A DNA stretch of 17,314 nucleotides from a bacterium (GTDB lineage: Bacteria > ARS69): NCBI GenBank assembly GCA_025774805.1, contig JALGZR010000121.1, positions 1 through 17,314 on the forward strand, given 5' to 3'. The notes below the pieces were generated by a model. It searched no databases. It was not told the DNA's origin and worked only from the letters and a program-made list of their open reading frames with translations. Shown piece after piece: positions 1 to 7,542 of the stretch; positions within the stretch are counted from its first letter, which is position 1; each line of letters begins with the position of its first letter. Both the position numbers and the translations under genes were made by a program.

Positions 1-442
1 CAACTCCGGTCGGGAGGTGATCGGCGTGCGAACGAACCGGGATCCCGAGAACTGGAGGATTCCGGTCGTGAAGAGGGTCTCGGCGGAGGTTGACCGGATC
101 AACGTTCGGGGGACCCCGGTCCTCTCCTGGTGGCCCGGGTACCTGGTCGAGTCGTCGGAGCGGATCGTCCCCGGTATGGAGAACCACTTCGGGATCGCCG
201 TCGCCGAGAAGCTGAGCGCGGAGCGGCGGGCACGGCTTCACATCCTCTCGGAGAGCGACGTGCGTTCGCTGCTCGCGGCCGAACGTCCCCTGGTCATCCT
301 GGGAAACTGGGTGAACCGCACCGAGTACGCGCAGGTGCTTCAGGACCTCGACTACGCGCCCGAGGTCGTCGTCGAGGGGACGACGATCTACGGGAAGGGC
401 GGTGCGCCGGCGGCCGGTCGTGGAGCGACTCCGGACCGCTGA
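1..442 (+). CDS. C-terminal fragment of a probable membrane glycosyltransferase (partial, 5' end outside window)
   Basis: The frame is open from base 2 to the TGA at 440-442, so the window holds only the last ~147 residues; the GTG at 17 is not needed as a start. The fragment is soluble-looking, with no membrane helix. It contains WWPGYLVESS, GMENHFGIAVAEKL, a stretch ending LVILGNWVNR, and a final VVVEGTTIYGK. From memory this resembles the C-terminal periplasmic tail of ArnT/PMT-like GT-C glycosyltransferases in FCB-type genomes, in which a 'PGLENHFG' loop precedes a short beta strand ending in 'IY'. That assignment is recall rather than proof, and the membrane part that would decide it lies upstream. 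The gene converges on the SGNH-like gene, leaving 44 bp between the stops. I see no clear terminator hairpin there. Confidence 0.55.
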   Translation, partial: NSGREVIGVRTNRDPENWRIPVVKRVSAEVDRINVRGTPVLSWWPGYLVESSERIVPGMENHFGIAVAEKLSAERRARLHILSESDVRSLLAAERPLVILGNWVNRTEYAQVLQDLDYAPEVVVEGTTIYGKGGAPAAGRGATPDR

Positions 443-486
443 CCACGACGGCGCGCCCCGGCACCGGCCAACGACTCACCGAGCCG

Positions 487-1506
487 TCAGGGTAGGATTC
501 CCAGATCCAGGAGAAAACCCTCGGTGGTCGCCGCGACGATCCGGTGACCGGCGGGATTCCAGTGGTCGTCGTTCTCGAAGTACAGTGGTTCGGAAGCGGC
601 GGCAAAGGCGTCGTCGAGAGCGAGATGCGGAATCTCCGCTTCCGCGAGAGTCTTCCCCATGAAGAGACGGGTCGCCTCCTCGGCAGGGACGGTGACGACG
701 ACGAGCCGAGCTCCATCCCGTTCGACGGCCTCTTTCAGACGGAGGAAGAGCATCCGCGTCGTGGCCATTCCGGGGTCGTCTTCTTGCGGTGTCTCGACCG
801 AGCCGGAGTCCGTCATCCGCCACCAGACCTCGCGGCTCACCGCCGTGAGCATGCGCACGAAGTGCGTTCGTGCGAAGATCCAAGCCAGTGCCCGCTGCCT
901 GAGGGTCGGATTCGGTACGGGAACGTTCGTGAGAACCAGCTCCCCGTCTCGAATCACGAAGCGGGGCTTGTTGTAGTTGTACTGATGGGGGTGGCAGTTG
1001 TTGACGATGTCGTTCTCGTGGAAGAGAACGAGTACGACGTCGGGCCGGTAGAAGGCGCCTCTCTCCCGGTAGTAGAGCAGCTGCTGATCGGTCCCGTACC
1101 CGCTGACTCCGGCATTGATGAACTCCGTGTCCGGGTACCGATCTTCGAGAATCTCGCAGAAGATCCCCTTTCGATCCACCCCGAAGCCCCAGGCGAACGA
1201 GTCCCCCAGAACGAGTACTCTCTTCTTCTGTGAAACCCGCGTTCTCTCGTACTCGCGATCGCGAAGCCCGTCCGAGTTGATCGCCACCTTGACCGAGAAA
1301 TCGGGATGCTCGAAATCGCCCTCGTGGTGGGGGCGGTGCGCCCAACCGAGGAGCTCGTCGTGAGTCCAGAATCTGCGGTCGGCGGTCGGAGGGCTCCAGG
1401 CCGGAATCAGGATACGGCAGATCCCTTCGGCGATCAGGAGAGCGACGAGCGTCGAGGTGAGAACGAGAACGAAGTGGCGCCCGAGGGCGCTGACACGGGC
1501 ACGCAA
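487..1506 (-). CDS. Membrane-anchored SGNH/GDSL-like hydrolase family protein
   Basis: 339 aa from the TTG at 1506. The start is chosen because a GGGGAAGGA Shine-Dalgarno lies just upstream, a strong promoter sits about 45 bases upstream, and the protein then opens with an N-terminal membrane anchor (residues ~11-35, FVLVLTSTLVALLIAEG). SGNH blocks are visible: GDSFAWGFGV (Ser103 as nucleophile), NAGVSGYGTD (131-140, oxyanion Gly/Asn block), HENDI (163-167, taking the place of GxND), and DDHWNPAGH (313-321, the catalytic Asp-x-His block). Such proteins are usually esterases or acyl/acetyl transferases acting on polysaccharides at the outer face of the inner membrane. The substrate cannot be read here. 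Its neighbours are GT-C glycosyltransferase-like genes, which fits a role in surface glycan modification. The family assignment is firm; the function is not. Confidence 0.85.
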   Translation of the reverse strand: MRARVSALGRHFVLVLTSTLVALLIAEGICRILIPAWSPPTADRRFWTHDELLGWAHRPHHEGDFEHPDFSVKVAINSDGLRDREYERTRVSQKKRVLVLGDSFAWGFGVDRKGIFCEILEDRYPDTEFINAGVSGYGTDQQLLYYRERGAFYRPDVVLVLFHENDIVNNCHPHQYNYNKPRFVIRDGELVLTNVPVPNPTLRQRALAWIFARTHFVRMLTAVSREVWWRMTDSGSVETPQEDDPGMATTRMLFLRLKEAVERDGARLVVVTVPAEEATRLFMGKTLAEAEIPHLALDDAFAAASEPLYFENDDHWNPAGHRIVAATTEGFLLDLGILP

Positions 1507-1553
1507 GGAGTCAATCCTTCCCCGCTTCCTGCCGAATGGGGATCGGGCCGAGG

Positions 1554-1583
1554 ATTGTAGCAGACGACTCGAATCCGGGTCAA
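1554..1583 (-). promoter_or_regulatory. Sigma70-like promoter for the SGNH gene
   Basis: On the minus strand, TTGACC (1583-1578) is followed by an 18-bp spacer and TACAAT (1559-1554). This predicts a transcript starting near 1548, with a leader of about 42 nt to the TTG at 1506. It lies in the 164-bp gap after the upstream gene, so the SGNH gene can be transcribed independently. It also supports the TTG start over any start further upstream in the same frame. Confidence 0.65.
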
Positions 1584-1670
1584 CGGAGGCGAAGGCGGGT
1601 CGCGAGTGCCGCAGACGCGTTTCGAGGCGCCGCGGAAGGGGCGGTCGGTGTCGCACACGCGTGTCGTCCG

Positions 1671-3419
1671 TCACAGGAGTCGCAAGTCTACGACCAGGAA
1701 GGCGGCGTTCCGAAACACCACGGCATCGCTTTCCAGCGATTCCCAGAACCACGGCAGGTCCGGGCCCTGCCCCGCCGTGCACGCCTCGATCAGCGGGGTG
1801 AACGGCTGAATGTAGACCTGACCCCCTATGAATGGACCCGTCCACGGGGTGCCGTCCGGTCTCAGGTCCTCGAACGAGACGACCATGTGGGTGACGCCCG
1901 TCTCGCGGTGAAATTCCTCGACCACTTCCCCGTCGTGCGTGAAGTAGGCGGGGATGAGCGCGTAGGTGCGGTCGACCATTCGTCGATAAAACGACGGATA
2001 GACGGGCAGGATCGTCTCGTAGTTCGTCCAGACGGAGCGTTTGGAGAATATCGGCACGTTGTCCATCAAGACGGGGTTGCCGGCGACCACTGCCGTCCTC
2101 GGGAGCTCGTCGCGGAGGAAGGTGAGGAGCTCTCGCTCTTGCGGGCCGATGTGGATGCTCATCGCGGGGCGGGCATCGCTCCGCCGGTAACCGCCGTTGA
2201 CGAAGGCCACCAGGAGAAAGGCCGCGGCGGAAACGGCGAGGACCGTGCGCGCGACGGTCGGGGAGCTTTTGAGACGCGACGAAAGGAGTCGGTGGACGAG
2301 GTACAGGAGGGCGAAGAACCCGAAGACGGCGGCCGGAACGACCGGTATGAAGTAGCGGTCCGGCTTGTACAATCGCAGCGCCAGCCAGACCGCCAGCCCG
2401 CGGGCGAGGAGACCGGCGACGAAGAAGAACAGGAACGCCCGGAGCGCCTTGCGCGGCCCCGATTCTCTCGGGCCCCCGGCCTCGCGACCGAGCCCGACGG
2501 CGACGAGCGCCGCCCCGAGCAGAGCGACGAAAGCCAGGGCGCGCCCGGCGTTGCCCAAGGGAAGGGACCACTCCCGAACGTTCCACAGGTCCTCTCGGAG
2601 CGTATTGACCCGATCGTGGGGCCAGCGCCCGCCGGGCTGAAAGACCGGGTCGTCCTTCCACTCGGAGTAGTCCGCGATCGGCCCGAGCACCGCCTTGGTG
2701 GGGAGCTGCCAGAGCACCACGAAACCGGCGCAGAGACCCAGGGCGATAGCGAAGGGGACGGCCTTCCGGAGCGCGACCCGGGGCCGGGGCCGGATCTCGA
2801 TGAGCCCGTCCTCATAGAGCTTGAACGGCGCCAGCAGCCCGATGACGACCAGCACCGTCGGCGAGAACAGGGCGGCGAGGACGGCGGCCGTGACGTACAG
2901 TGCGCGCCCGGGACGCAGATAGGCGACGAGCACGAGCAGCGACAGCGGAGCGGTGAAGCTTCGCGGCATCCCGGCGAGCGCGATGAACCACATGTAGGCG
3001 TTCCCGGTCGCGAACACCAGGCTGATCCAGAACATCCCGGAGCGGCGACGAAACACCAGACTGGCGACCCAGGCGAACAGGATCACATCGAGCACGGACG
3101 CGAGGATCGCGACGAGCTTCGAGGCGACGATGACGTCGATCCCCCGGCAGACGAGGCTCATGATCAGCCGAAACCCGGGCGGCTGGAAGGCGAGTGCGTG
3201 CGTCGCCATGATGTCGTCCGGGAAGAGCTCCGGATCCTGCGCCCTGGCGTACACGAACATGTTCTGCCGCACGTCGTCCTCGACGCTCCAGGCCCAGTCT
3301 CCGCGGAAGCCCTGGCCCACCCTGATCAGATTGAACGCGATCAGGACCAGGGCCGCGAGCTCCAGCAGGCGTCGTCGCGGAGTCCGCGATGCCCGGTTCA
3401 TCGCTCGACCGTCACTCAT
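1671..3419 (-). CDS. Multi-pass membrane protein, GT-C glycosyltransferase-like
   Basis: 582 aa from ATG at 3419, preceded by GGAGGG five bases upstream; a second in-frame ATG six codons later lacks as good a site. A basic N-terminus is followed by a first membrane helix (~18-36), then an extracytoplasmic loop with a conserved-looking acidic pair in VEDDVRQNMF (Asp48-Asp49), the position where GT-C enzymes carry their catalytic Asp. About ten more hydrophobic segments run to residue ~415. A soluble C-terminal domain (~420-582) follows, containing NPVLMDNVPIFSKRSVW and a THMVVSFEDLRPDGTPW segment. This topology fits polyprenyl-phosphate-sugar-dependent transferases acting at the periplasmic face. 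No family-specific motif lets me name donor or acceptor. It has its own promoter and is followed by the SGNH gene on the same strand. Confidence 0.7.
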   Translation of the reverse strand: MSDGRAMNRASRTPRRRLLELAALVLIAFNLIRVGQGFRGDWAWSVEDDVRQNMFVYARAQDPELFPDDIMATHALAFQPPGFRLIMSLVCRGIDVIVASKLVAILASVLDVILFAWVASLVFRRRSGMFWISLVFATGNAYMWFIALAGMPRSFTAPLSLLVLVAYLRPGRALYVTAAVLAALFSPTVLVVIGLLAPFKLYEDGLIEIRPRPRVALRKAVPFAIALGLCAGFVVLWQLPTKAVLGPIADYSEWKDDPVFQPGGRWPHDRVNTLREDLWNVREWSLPLGNAGRALAFVALLGAALVAVGLGREAGGPRESGPRKALRAFLFFFVAGLLARGLAVWLALRLYKPDRYFIPVVPAAVFGFFALLYLVHRLLSSRLKSSPTVARTVLAVSAAAFLLVAFVNGGYRRSDARPAMSIHIGPQERELLTFLRDELPRTAVVAGNPVLMDNVPIFSKRSVWTNYETILPVYPSFYRRMVDRTYALIPAYFTHDGEVVEEFHRETGVTHMVVSFEDLRPDGTPWTGPFIGGQVYIQPFTPLIEACTAGQGPDLPWFWESLESDAVVFRNAAFLVVDLRLL

Positions 3420-3491
3420 TCACCCTCCGTCGGTGGCGGTCCTTTCCGACCGCGGACCGAGGTCTGATCCCCCGGGTGCGGCAGGTTCGCG

Positions 3492-3521
3492 AGCATATCC
3501 GGACCGATGAAGACCGGTCAA
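3492..3521 (-). promoter_or_regulatory. Sigma70-like promoter for the 582-aa membrane protein gene
   Basis: On the minus strand, TTGACC (3521-3516), an 18-bp spacer and TATGCT (3497-3492). The predicted start near 3486 leaves a leader of about 67 nt before the ATG at 3419. The surrounding 3420-3600 gap holds no other gene that I can support. Confidence 0.5.
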
Positions 3522-3600
3522 ATGACGGACGTCAGCCGCTCGCTTGACATCTCATCTGTCCTTGTCCGGGAGGCGATGGTGGTGAAGAGGAGTCTGTCCG

Positions 3601-5283
3601 TCACGAGAGTGATTCGATCGCCTCCCGGAGCCGCGGGTGCGCCGCGGCCTTGCGAGCGTAGTCGATCTCCCGCCGCCCCCCCTTCGCCCGCACGACCGCC
3701 GCGAGCGCCCGCCGATCCCGCGCCGACCAGCCATCGAGACCGGGAAGGGCGCACAAGAGCGGAGCCATCTCGAGCGCCGCCCATCGCTCCCCGGATTTTC
3801 CCGTTCGGGCGAGCGGTGCGCGGAGCTTCTTCGCCAGTTCCCGTGCGCACACGTTGCGCGCCCGATCGCGGTCTCCCCCGAATCGGTCCGTGACGTACCG
3901 GCTGACGGCCTGGCCGAGGCCTCCGAAGTCGACGGGTCGGCAGGTTCCCCTCGAGAGATCGAAGTGGGCCTCGGTGTTGGACAACTTTCGCAGCGTCTCG
4001 ATCGAGCACCGGTAGCCCGGGCGACGGCGCATGATGTCCTCCTGCTCGCGGGCGAGCGCCTCCACCTCGGGGTTCGTCGCCCGGAATCCGAGCTTGCGAT
4101 AGAACCAGAACGCCCCCGATCTCAGGGCCTCCTCGTTCCCCTCCCCCATCCCGTAGGACGTTAGAAAGAAGTAGCGGACGCTGGCGAGGTGGCGAAGGGC
4201 GCGCATGACGAGCGCGTAGACGAAGCGGATCTCGCCGCCGCGAAACTCGCCGAAGAGATTGATTCCCATCTCGCAGCAGCCCAAGAAGACGCTGGCCGGT
4301 CCGTAGGCCACCGGGATCCCGTTCTTCAGCACGAGGAAGAAGAGAAGGGTCTCCGGCACGCATCGCAGACCGGGCAGCATCCCCACGAGCCAGACTTCCA
4401 GCCCCCGCCCCCCCGACACTACGGTCACGTCCCACGGATTCGCGTAGATCAGGGGATGGATCTCGAGATTGCGGCTGCACAGCGCTCGCAGCGACAGATC
4501 GATTGCCGCCTGCCCCGCGCTCGGGGAGAGATGAGTGACCCCGGCGGGAGGACGCTGAATCCGCGGTCGCAGGGGAAAGTTTGTCCGGGGGACGGGACTT
4601 CTCTGGTAGAAGATCCGGCTCGAGGGGTGGGCGATCTCGCACCGCCCGGACCCCGGGTCCCGGAGCGTGTAGATCACCGGCATCTCGGCGGTCTCGAACA
4701 CGTGCATCTGAACCCTCGGATCGAGTCGGGAGTCGCGCAGCATCTTCAGGATGATCTCCAGCCCGGTCTGTTCCGGACTCGATCGGCAGCTCGACAGCCA
4801 CTCCCGCAGAGAGAGGTACTCGTCCTCGAGCCCCCGCACCTCGGCGGCCGCGGCCGCCAGGATCAGGACGTCGGTCACGGGAGCTTCGACCCGGATCTCC
4901 TCCCAGTCGAGCTCGAGGCATCCGGGGGACAGCGCGACGAGGCGCTGCAGAACCGCGTACGAATACGCGTACGCGTTGCTCGTCCCGGGGAGGCCGGTGT
5001 TCACGAGGGTCGGGTCGCGCGGATCCCCCTTCGTGTACCTCTCGATCCGCGCGCGGAATCGACCGATGTGAGCGTTCACCTCGCGCAGCACGGCGGGATC
5101 GTCGGGGTAGGCGCGCAGGAAATAGAGCGTGTCGTGGAGGCGGACGAGGCGTGCCCGGGACCCGACCGCCCTTTCGGCGATCTCCTCGAGGAGGCGAAGC
5201 TTTTCCGGCGCGGCGGCCGGGCCGAAGTCGCGGGACACCGCGTAGAGCCGGTCGACCGGGTGGCTCGCGGGAGCCCGGCTCAC
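3601..5283 (-). CDS. Conserved hypothetical protein with GNAT-like C-terminal half (possible acyltransferase)
   Basis: 560 aa from the GTG at 5283, whose bases overlap the lyase stop as GTGA, indicating translational coupling; the same frame stays open further upstream but there only shadows the lyase. The N-terminal region (~10-130) has RLHDTLYFLRAYPDDP and TGLPGTSNAYAYSY, which recall a conserved hypothetical family with an 'LHxxLxFLRAYPD...SGIAGT' signature (recalled, not searched). The middle is a helical region. Residues ~285-405 look like an acetyltransferase (GNAT) fold: a strand LLFFLVLKNGIPVAYG, CCEMGINLFGEFRGGEI, a helix, YFFLTSYGMGEGNEEAL, and SGAFWFYRKLGFRA, the last resembling the typical beta4-helix-beta5 GNAT ending. 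The C-terminus is helical and basic. It is the last gene of the cupin-lyase operon, so it may acylate or condense the lyase product. Function is unproven. Confidence 0.75.
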   Translation of the reverse strand: MSRAPASHPVDRLYAVSRDFGPAAAPEKLRLLEEIAERAVGSRARLVRLHDTLYFLRAYPDDPAVLREVNAHIGRFRARIERYTKGDPRDPTLVNTGLPGTSNAYAYSYAVLQRLVALSPGCLELDWEEIRVEAPVTDVLILAAAAAEVRGLEDEYLSLREWLSSCRSSPEQTGLEIILKMLRDSRLDPRVQMHVFETAEMPVIYTLRDPGSGRCEIAHPSSRIFYQRSPVPRTNFPLRPRIQRPPAGVTHLSPSAGQAAIDLSLRALCSRNLEIHPLIYANPWDVTVVSGGRGLEVWLVGMLPGLRCVPETLLFFLVLKNGIPVAYGPASVFLGCCEMGINLFGEFRGGEIRFVYALVMRALRHLASVRYFFLTSYGMGEGNEEALRSGAFWFYRKLGFRATNPEVEALAREQEDIMRRRPGYRCSIETLRKLSNTEAHFDLSRGTCRPVDFGGLGQAVSRYVTDRFGGDRDRARNVCARELAKKLRAPLARTGKSGERWAALEMAPLLCALPGLDGWSARDRRALAAVVRAKGGRREIDYARKAAAHPRLREAIESLS

Positions 5284-6772
5284 CCGAGGCTTCCGACGAC
5301 GGTCTCCACCCCTTCGAGTAGCTGGCACGAGCGAACGAGCTCCTTCATTCGCGTGTGATCGGGGTGAAGCGGGCGATCCTCGTCCAAGAACTCCACGTGC
5401 TCCCGGACGATCTCGCGGCCTCGCGCCACGCCCCGGCCCGGTTTGAACTCTCGGAAGTCGAGAGCCTGCGCCGCCCCCATGAGCTCGATTCCCAGCACAC
5501 CCCAAGCGTTTTCCAGAATCTGCTCGTTCTTGAGGGCGGTGTTCATTCCCATGGAGACGAAGTCCTCCTGATCCGCGGCGGCGGGAATGGAAGCGACCGC
5601 CGCCGGAGCGGACAGGATGCGCTGCTCCACGATGAGGGAGTCGGCGGTGTACTGGCTGAGCATCATGCCGCTGAACATCCCGGCCCCCTTCGTGAGGAAG
5701 GCGGGCAGTCCGGCGCTGAGGGCGGGGTTGAGAAGCCGGTTCAGTCGGCGCTCGGACAGAACCGAGATCATGGTCAACGACGCGCCGACCAACTCCATCG
5801 GCAGGGAGACCGGCGTGCCCTGGAAGTTGGCGCCGGTGAGCGTGAGATCTTCGTCGGGGAAAAAGACCGGGTTGTCCCCCACCCCGTTCAGCTCGATCTC
5901 CACCTGCTTCCTCGCCCAGGCCACGGCATCGTGCGCGGCGCCGATCACCTGCGGGCTCGACCGCATCGAGTAGGCGTCCTGGACCCGCGTCTTCATCTTT
6001 CCCGTGAGCAGGTCGCTCTCGTCGATGCACTTCATGATCGCGCGCGCGCTGCGCACCGCGCCGGGAAAGCCACGCACCTCGTGGAGGCGCGGCTGATAGG
6101 GCTTCAGGTTCGCGAGGAGGGCCTCGAGGGACATGGCGCACGCGATCTCCGCCTGCCGGAGCCAGCGGTCCGCATCGTACAGGAGAAGGGCGCTCATGGC
6201 GGTCAGCACGTTGGACCCGTTGATCACCGAGAGGCCGTCCCGGGCCTCGAGTCCGGGGATCGGGATGCCGGCCCGATCCAGGGCCTCCTTCCCCGGGAGG
6301 AGCTCACCCTCGAAGTAGGCCTCTCCCTCTCCGAGCATCAACAGGGCGATCTGGGACATCGGGGCCAGATCACCGCAGGCCCCCACCGACCCCTTCCGGC
6401 AGACGAAGGGGGTCACGCCCCGGTTGAGCATCTCGACAAGGGTGTCCGTGATCTCGGGACGGCAGCCGGAATGGCCGTGGGCGTGGACGTTGATCCGTCC
6501 GAGCATTGCGCCTCGGACGTGCTCGATCGGAGCCGGGTCTCCGATGCCGGCGGAGTGGTTGTAGATCAGAAAGCGCTGAAACTGCCGGAGCTGATCGTCA
6601 TCGAGGACGATCTCGGAAAACTCCCCGATCCCCGTGTTGACTCCGTACATGATCTCCCGGGCGGAGATCTTCCGCTCGAGCAGCCCTCGACAGCTCCGGA
6701 TCCGCTCGCGCGCCTCGGGTCGGAGCTCGATCCCTCGATCGTCAGGCCCGAGCCGTCCAGCATGACCGGCAT
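5280..6772 (-). CDS. MIO-type aromatic amino acid lyase (histidine ammonia-lyase superfamily), with apparent 1-base frameshift near the 5' end
   Basis: HAL/PAL-fold enzyme, 497 aa if one base is restored. The family eliminates ammonia from histidine, phenylalanine or tyrosine, or shifts the amino group (aminomutases), using an MIO cofactor. The ATG at 6772 has a GGGAGG site and begins MPVMLDGSGLTIEG, the usual start; the frame is then lost at a GGG run (6734-6732) and resumes as GIELRPEARERI. Visible family blocks (corrected numbering): YGVNTGIG (catalytic Tyr43), NHSAGIG (72-78), GSVGACGDLAPMSQ (MIO region, Ala132-Cys133-Gly134, Cys replacing the usual Ser), QDAYSMRSSPQVIG, NGVGDNPVFF, GANFQGTPV and ADQEDFVSMGMN. 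The Phe in QEDFVSM replaces the His seen in classical HAL, and no hut genes are nearby, so histidine is not assured as substrate. The nearest in-frame start after the shift (6650) would remove the conserved N-terminus. Confidence 0.85.
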
Positions 6773-6862
6773 CGTCGTTCCTCCCTTCCCCGGAACCATA
6801 CCGCGCCCATCGCCTTCTGAGCAGGGGGAAGAAACGCGCCCGTCGGCGGCGGGAGCGGGGGC

Positions 6863-7222
6863 CTACGTCCCCTCTTTCGCCCGATAGCGGTCCCGCTCGT
6901 TGAACACGATCAGCGCACGGTACCCGGCCCGCACGGTGGCCGCATGCGGAACTCCCGCCGGAATGAGGAAGCTCTGACCCGGTCCGTGTTCCTCGGATCT
7001 CCCCTCCCGGTGGAGGACCACGTTCCCGGAGAGGGGCATCTCCCACTGCTCGGCGTGGGCATGCTCGGGAACCTCGACGGGATCGTTGCACTCGAGAAGG
7101 ACAACCTGATGCTCTTCTCCCTGCAGGAGCCAACCCCGCGCCCCCGGGAACGGGAGGTCGATCTCGGGGAGATCCCGGAGAAACTCCGGAATCAACTCGG
7201 CGGACGGTGCGGGCTTTCTCAT
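6863..7222 (-). CDS. Small cupin-domain protein
   Basis: 119 aa from ATG at 7222, preceded by a strong GGAGGTGA site. Single-domain cupin: motif 1 is seen as PEHAHAEQWEMPLSGNVVL (residues ~52-70, with two His and a Glu as likely metal ligands), and motif 2 as GQSFLIPAGVPHAA (82-95, with the second-motif His). The length is normal for a stand-alone cupin. Such proteins bind a metal or small ligand and act as isomerases, dioxygenases or sensors, so sequence alone gives no reaction. It is the first gene of the operon with the MIO lyase, 90 bp apart and on the same strand, which suggests that it acts on, or senses, the same metabolite. Confidence 0.8.
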   Translation of the reverse strand: MRKPAPSAELIPEFLRDLPEIDLPFPGARGWLLQGEEHQVVLLECNDPVEVPEHAHAEQWEMPLSGNVVLHREGRSEEHGPGQSFLIPAGVPHAATVRAGYRALIVFNERDRYRAKEGT

Positions 7223-7281
7223 GGACTCACCTCCGGTCTCGCGGTGTCGCGGTCTCGTCCTGCTTCGTCCCGCTCGGCGGG

Positions 7282-7310
7282 ATTGTACTGCTTCCGGAAC
7301 CCTCTGTCCC
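7282..7310 (-). promoter_or_regulatory. Probable promoter of the cupin-lyase-GNAT operon
   Basis: On the minus strand, GGGACA (7310-7305, matching GACA of the -35 consensus), a 17-bp spacer and TACAAT (7287-7282). The predicted leader is about 53 nt to the ATG at 7222. The -35 box is weak in its first two bases. An 8-bp inverted repeat abuts it on the upstream side. Confidence 0.45.
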
Positions 7311-7335
7311 CCGGGCTCAACGCAGGCGAGCCCGG
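7311..7335. repeat. Inverted repeat next to the cupin operon -35 box
   Basis: CCGGGCTC (7311-7318) and GAGCCCGG (7328-7335) form perfect 8-bp arms around a 9-base spacer. The site begins at the base next to the proposed -35 element of the minus-strand operon and lies in the divergent gap before the MuiA-like gene. It could be a regulator binding site or just a GC-rich hairpin. Confidence 0.35.
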
Positions 7336-7542
7336 TGCCGATTCCCGCGATCCCGGCGCGTTACGTCCAAGGACGAGAGTGGAGGCGTACCCGGATTCCC
7401 CTCGCATCGATCGGTACCTCGCGGGGAATAAACCCCCGGCTCCCGTCGTATTCCTTGCAGGGGCCGCCCGTCGGCGATCTCCCATTCCCGTGCCATAGTG
7501 GCACCATCGCTCCCCGTCACGACTACGAGGGAGGGATCGAAA

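Larger units (their letters stand above)
7223..7542. other. Divergent intergenic region between cupin and MuiA-like genes
   Basis: This 320-bp gap holds the leader and promoter of the minus-strand operon and the 8-bp inverted repeat. For the plus-strand gene I see a good Shine-Dalgarno site (GAGGGAGGG before 7543) but no convincing -35/-10 pair. Short open frames here have no recognisable content, and none has a supported start. Confidence 0.5.

Noticed and set aside
1536-3467. Plus-strand open frame of 643 codons opposite the 582-aa membrane protein
   Set aside because: Charged low-complexity translation with no recognisable fold; the minus strand encodes a coherent multi-pass protein with promoter and ribosome site.
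5280-6772. Calling the lyase hutH (histidine utilisation)
   Set aside because: No hutU, hutI or hutG neighbours, the MIO triad is ACG, and the usual His in QEDHVSM is Phe, so a histidine-specific name is not justified.
5355-6887. Plus-strand 510-codon frame opposite the MIO lyase
   Set aside because: Antisense shadow; the lyase blocks are unmistakable on the minus strand.
6773-7133. Upstream extension of the lyase reading frame to an ATG at 7133
   Set aside because: This part overlaps the cupin gene out of frame and carries no lyase homology; the true start is the ATG at 6772, with a frame change at 6734-6732.
7491-7503. TGCCA-TAG-TGGCA mini-palindrome upstream of the MuiA-like gene as an operator
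   Set aside because: Arms of only five bases and no supporting promoter; too short to claim.
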